A stretch of 64,000 nucleotides of DNA from Opisthorchis felineus (Eukaryota; Platyhelminthes; Trematoda; Opisthorchiida; Opisthorchiidae): NCBI GenBank assembly GCA_004794785.1, contig SJOL01005810.1:30128-94127 (forward strand), in the 5' to 3' direction. The stretch's first letter is position 1. Each line of letters begins with the position of its first letter. Shown here piece by piece: positions 62,224-64,000 of this stretch. The notes below the pieces were generated by a model, which saw only the letters and a program-made list of their open reading frames with translations, ran no database searches and had not been told where the DNA came from. The translations under genes and the position numbers were made by a program.

Positions 62224-63854
62224 AAACGTCTTTTCAAGTTGGTACAAATGGCGGACAACAAGCGGAAAAGCCCACGACGGATGCCGACTCAAGCTATGTC
62301 CTTTTGGCCTCACTTATTCCCTCAGTGTTATGTCTGTTATTGGTAATCACCCTAATCGGGTATGTAGGCCACCAAAAACGAATCTACCAACTAAAACCTG
62401 CTCCACATCAACACAACAAACACTGCACACCTTGTCAGCAAAGAGTCCCTGGGATCGCACTGACCGTTGCATCCACTTCAGTCGTCGGGAACAACGATAC
62501 CTTCAAAGCTGACTCTCCCTGTTTAAATAAGGCAAACCGTAAAACACCTGTCCATACCACCTGCACCAAACTCGGCACATCGCTTCCACACTACTGGAAC
62601 CCGGTTGCTGTAAACGAACAAGACGCTGGAGACATTAGCATTCCCGGATCCAGTTGCCATGGTTGTTCAGAAACTGCATGTAGTCCCATGTGCGAAAATA
62701 CTCACAGAATATACAACGCTTTGCCTCAGTCCTGCAATGCACACTCATCTAGCTCCACCGGAAATAGCCCCAAATCAACTTCAATGTACCTTACCAGGAG
62801 TGACATGAGATTAGGGGAGAACGAGGCTGGGCAACCTGAAAAACTAAGAGGAGCTGAGCATGACGTGACACATACTTGTCTTTCCAACTCCGAAAGTGAA
62901 ACATCCAGCTCAAACAAACAACCGTTGGTCGACTGTAGGCAATTTTCCCACCACATTCCAACAGCATGTTACCTTCAACACTTCGGACAGACTCGTGTGC
63001 CCCCAAGATTGAAAAGTTGTTCACTGTGTGATACAAGAGAAACAACAAGGAATCCACAAGCCTGGCCAGTAGAAAAGCAAGCAGTTCGTTCCATAGCTTC
63101 TACAGTTCTCAACACACCTGCCGTAGCGACGAACAGCGAGAGCCCAGTATTTGAGGGCACAACATTGCTGTCAACCACGGGGAATTCACCTATGCAAGCA
63201 GCCTCACCACTGACAGAATCACGAAACGCTACATCTTTGAGACAATCAGAAATGCGTTTCAGAGTACCTCCGCCATTATTTACTCACACAGATAAAAACC
63301 CTTTCTCATTTTCGGGGCACTTTATACTTTCTTCAAAGCCTAATAATAACTTGAACAACAATGCGATACGTCGTGTGCCTGTGGTCAGGTACCCACATGA
63401 GGTGGAAGAAAACAGTGATGAAGATAAAATATCCGTAGTTGAAGAGCCGAAAGAAGACGTGGTAACTCTTGGTACACAACATACTCATGCACCACTGAAA
63501 TACAATCGACCAGACCTATGTCCCTCCGTAAATGAATCTGAAGAATTGAAACACAAACGCAGTAAAACGGTGAGTACCTGGAAGCAGCTGAACGAGAGTT
63601 GCTACGGCACGGGATGCTTGTCAGCAGTAGAAACTACTGGTGAAGCCTACACCACTGATACCTTCGCGCAATGTACTCCGTCAACACCTTCGTTATCTTA
63701 TCGAGCATTTCCGGACAGACTGGGCGCCAACTTTACAGGCTTCAAGACATCGCTGAGTGAAAATGATCGGGAAACAGATTTTCGAAAAGCTACTACTGCA
63801 ATTAGTTCAGAAATGTCTTCCTCATCCATCTTCCCGTCAGGAAAACCACGGTGA
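62224..63854 (+). CDS. SUEL-lectin receptor last exon: membrane span and long cytoplasmic tail
   Basis: Acceptor CACCTTTTGCTTTACAG, phase 1 (Glu with the previous exon), then 542 codons to TGA at 63852-63854. After about 25 extracellular residues a 23-residue span (VLLASLIPSVLCLLLVITLI GYV, 62298-62366) is followed by HQKR, the positive-inside border. The tail of about 495 residues is rich in Ser, Thr and Asn, holds cysteine clusters near the membrane (CTPC; SSCHGCSETACSPMC) and an acidic patch at 63399-63462. I recognise no domain in it; the FAM176 domain of vertebrate EVA-1 homolog C was not found. A strong donor (GTGAGT, 63570) lies inside the frame. No AATAAA is seen before the window ends. 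Confidence 0.85.
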
Positions 63855-64000
63855 TGCTAAAGTTTATGTTGTCTGGAATCAACCACAATCCAGGCTTTCA
63901 TATGTAGTCAAATTTAATTACCTTTGCTCATTAGGGAACGGTTCGATGACTCAACGACGATGGATACTAAAATTGGAGCATATTCATTCAGTAAAAAAGA
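63855..64000 (+). other. Probable 3' UTR of the SUEL-lectin receptor
   Basis: Follows the stop at 63854. No canonical AATAAA was seen in the 146 remaining bases, so the UTR probably continues past the window. Confidence 0.5.

Overview
The window looks like repeat-rich genomic DNA from a parasitic flatworm (Platyhelminthes; a tapeworm or a large-genome fluke). The basis is inference: the decayed endonuclease/reverse-transcriptase (RT) retrotransposons read like families I know from cestode and trematode assemblies. There are also Penelope-type GIY-YIG remnants, long TATC/GATA arrays, assembly gaps, small exons and multi-kilobase introns. Nothing bacterial or viral (operons, CRISPR, phage genes) is seen.

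The main result is a multi-exon gene on the + strand across most of the right half (about 27.1 or 30.5 kb to 63.9 kb). Short exons with good GT-AG borders encode halves of SUEL-type (galactose-binding, sea-urchin-egg) lectin domains: 30529-30714 (lectin 1, first half), 32453-32617 + 37162-37285 (lectin 2) and 41738-41914 + 50958-51185 (lectin 3). A lysine-rich spacer exon (54729-54944) and a large last exon (62224-63854) follow. The last exon holds a 23-residue membrane span and a cytoplasmic tail of about 495 residues. From 37162 to the stop every intron phase agrees (all phase 1), which is strong internal evidence for one transcript. It predicts a type I surface receptor with three SUEL lectins and a long tail, comparable to EVA-1 or latrophilin in its lectins but without a recognised intracellular domain. 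The second half of lectin 1 and the signal-peptide exon are only tentatively placed.

The left half (1-27 kb) has little gene content. At 1-2175 and about 16.9-20.7 kb lie two frameshifted copies of one endonuclease+RT non-LTR family with different 3' tails. At 13.2-14.5 kb lies a degraded RT of another clade, whose C-terminal zinc-finger end recurs on the minus strand at 49.2-49.6 kb. A dispersed repeat with a (TATC)n-(TA)n head is present twice in opposite orientation (16.4-16.9 kb and 21.7-23.9 kb); the second copy carries an almost 2 kb GATA array with an assembly break. Two possible minus-strand coding pieces (2486-2764 with a close AATAAA, and 11235-11465) are the only other gene candidates there.

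The introns of the lectin gene hold a tRNA-derived SINE family (mostly minus strand), a 55-bp-arm hairpin, a Penelope GIY-YIG remnant, RT fragments, and possible orphan lectin-like exons.
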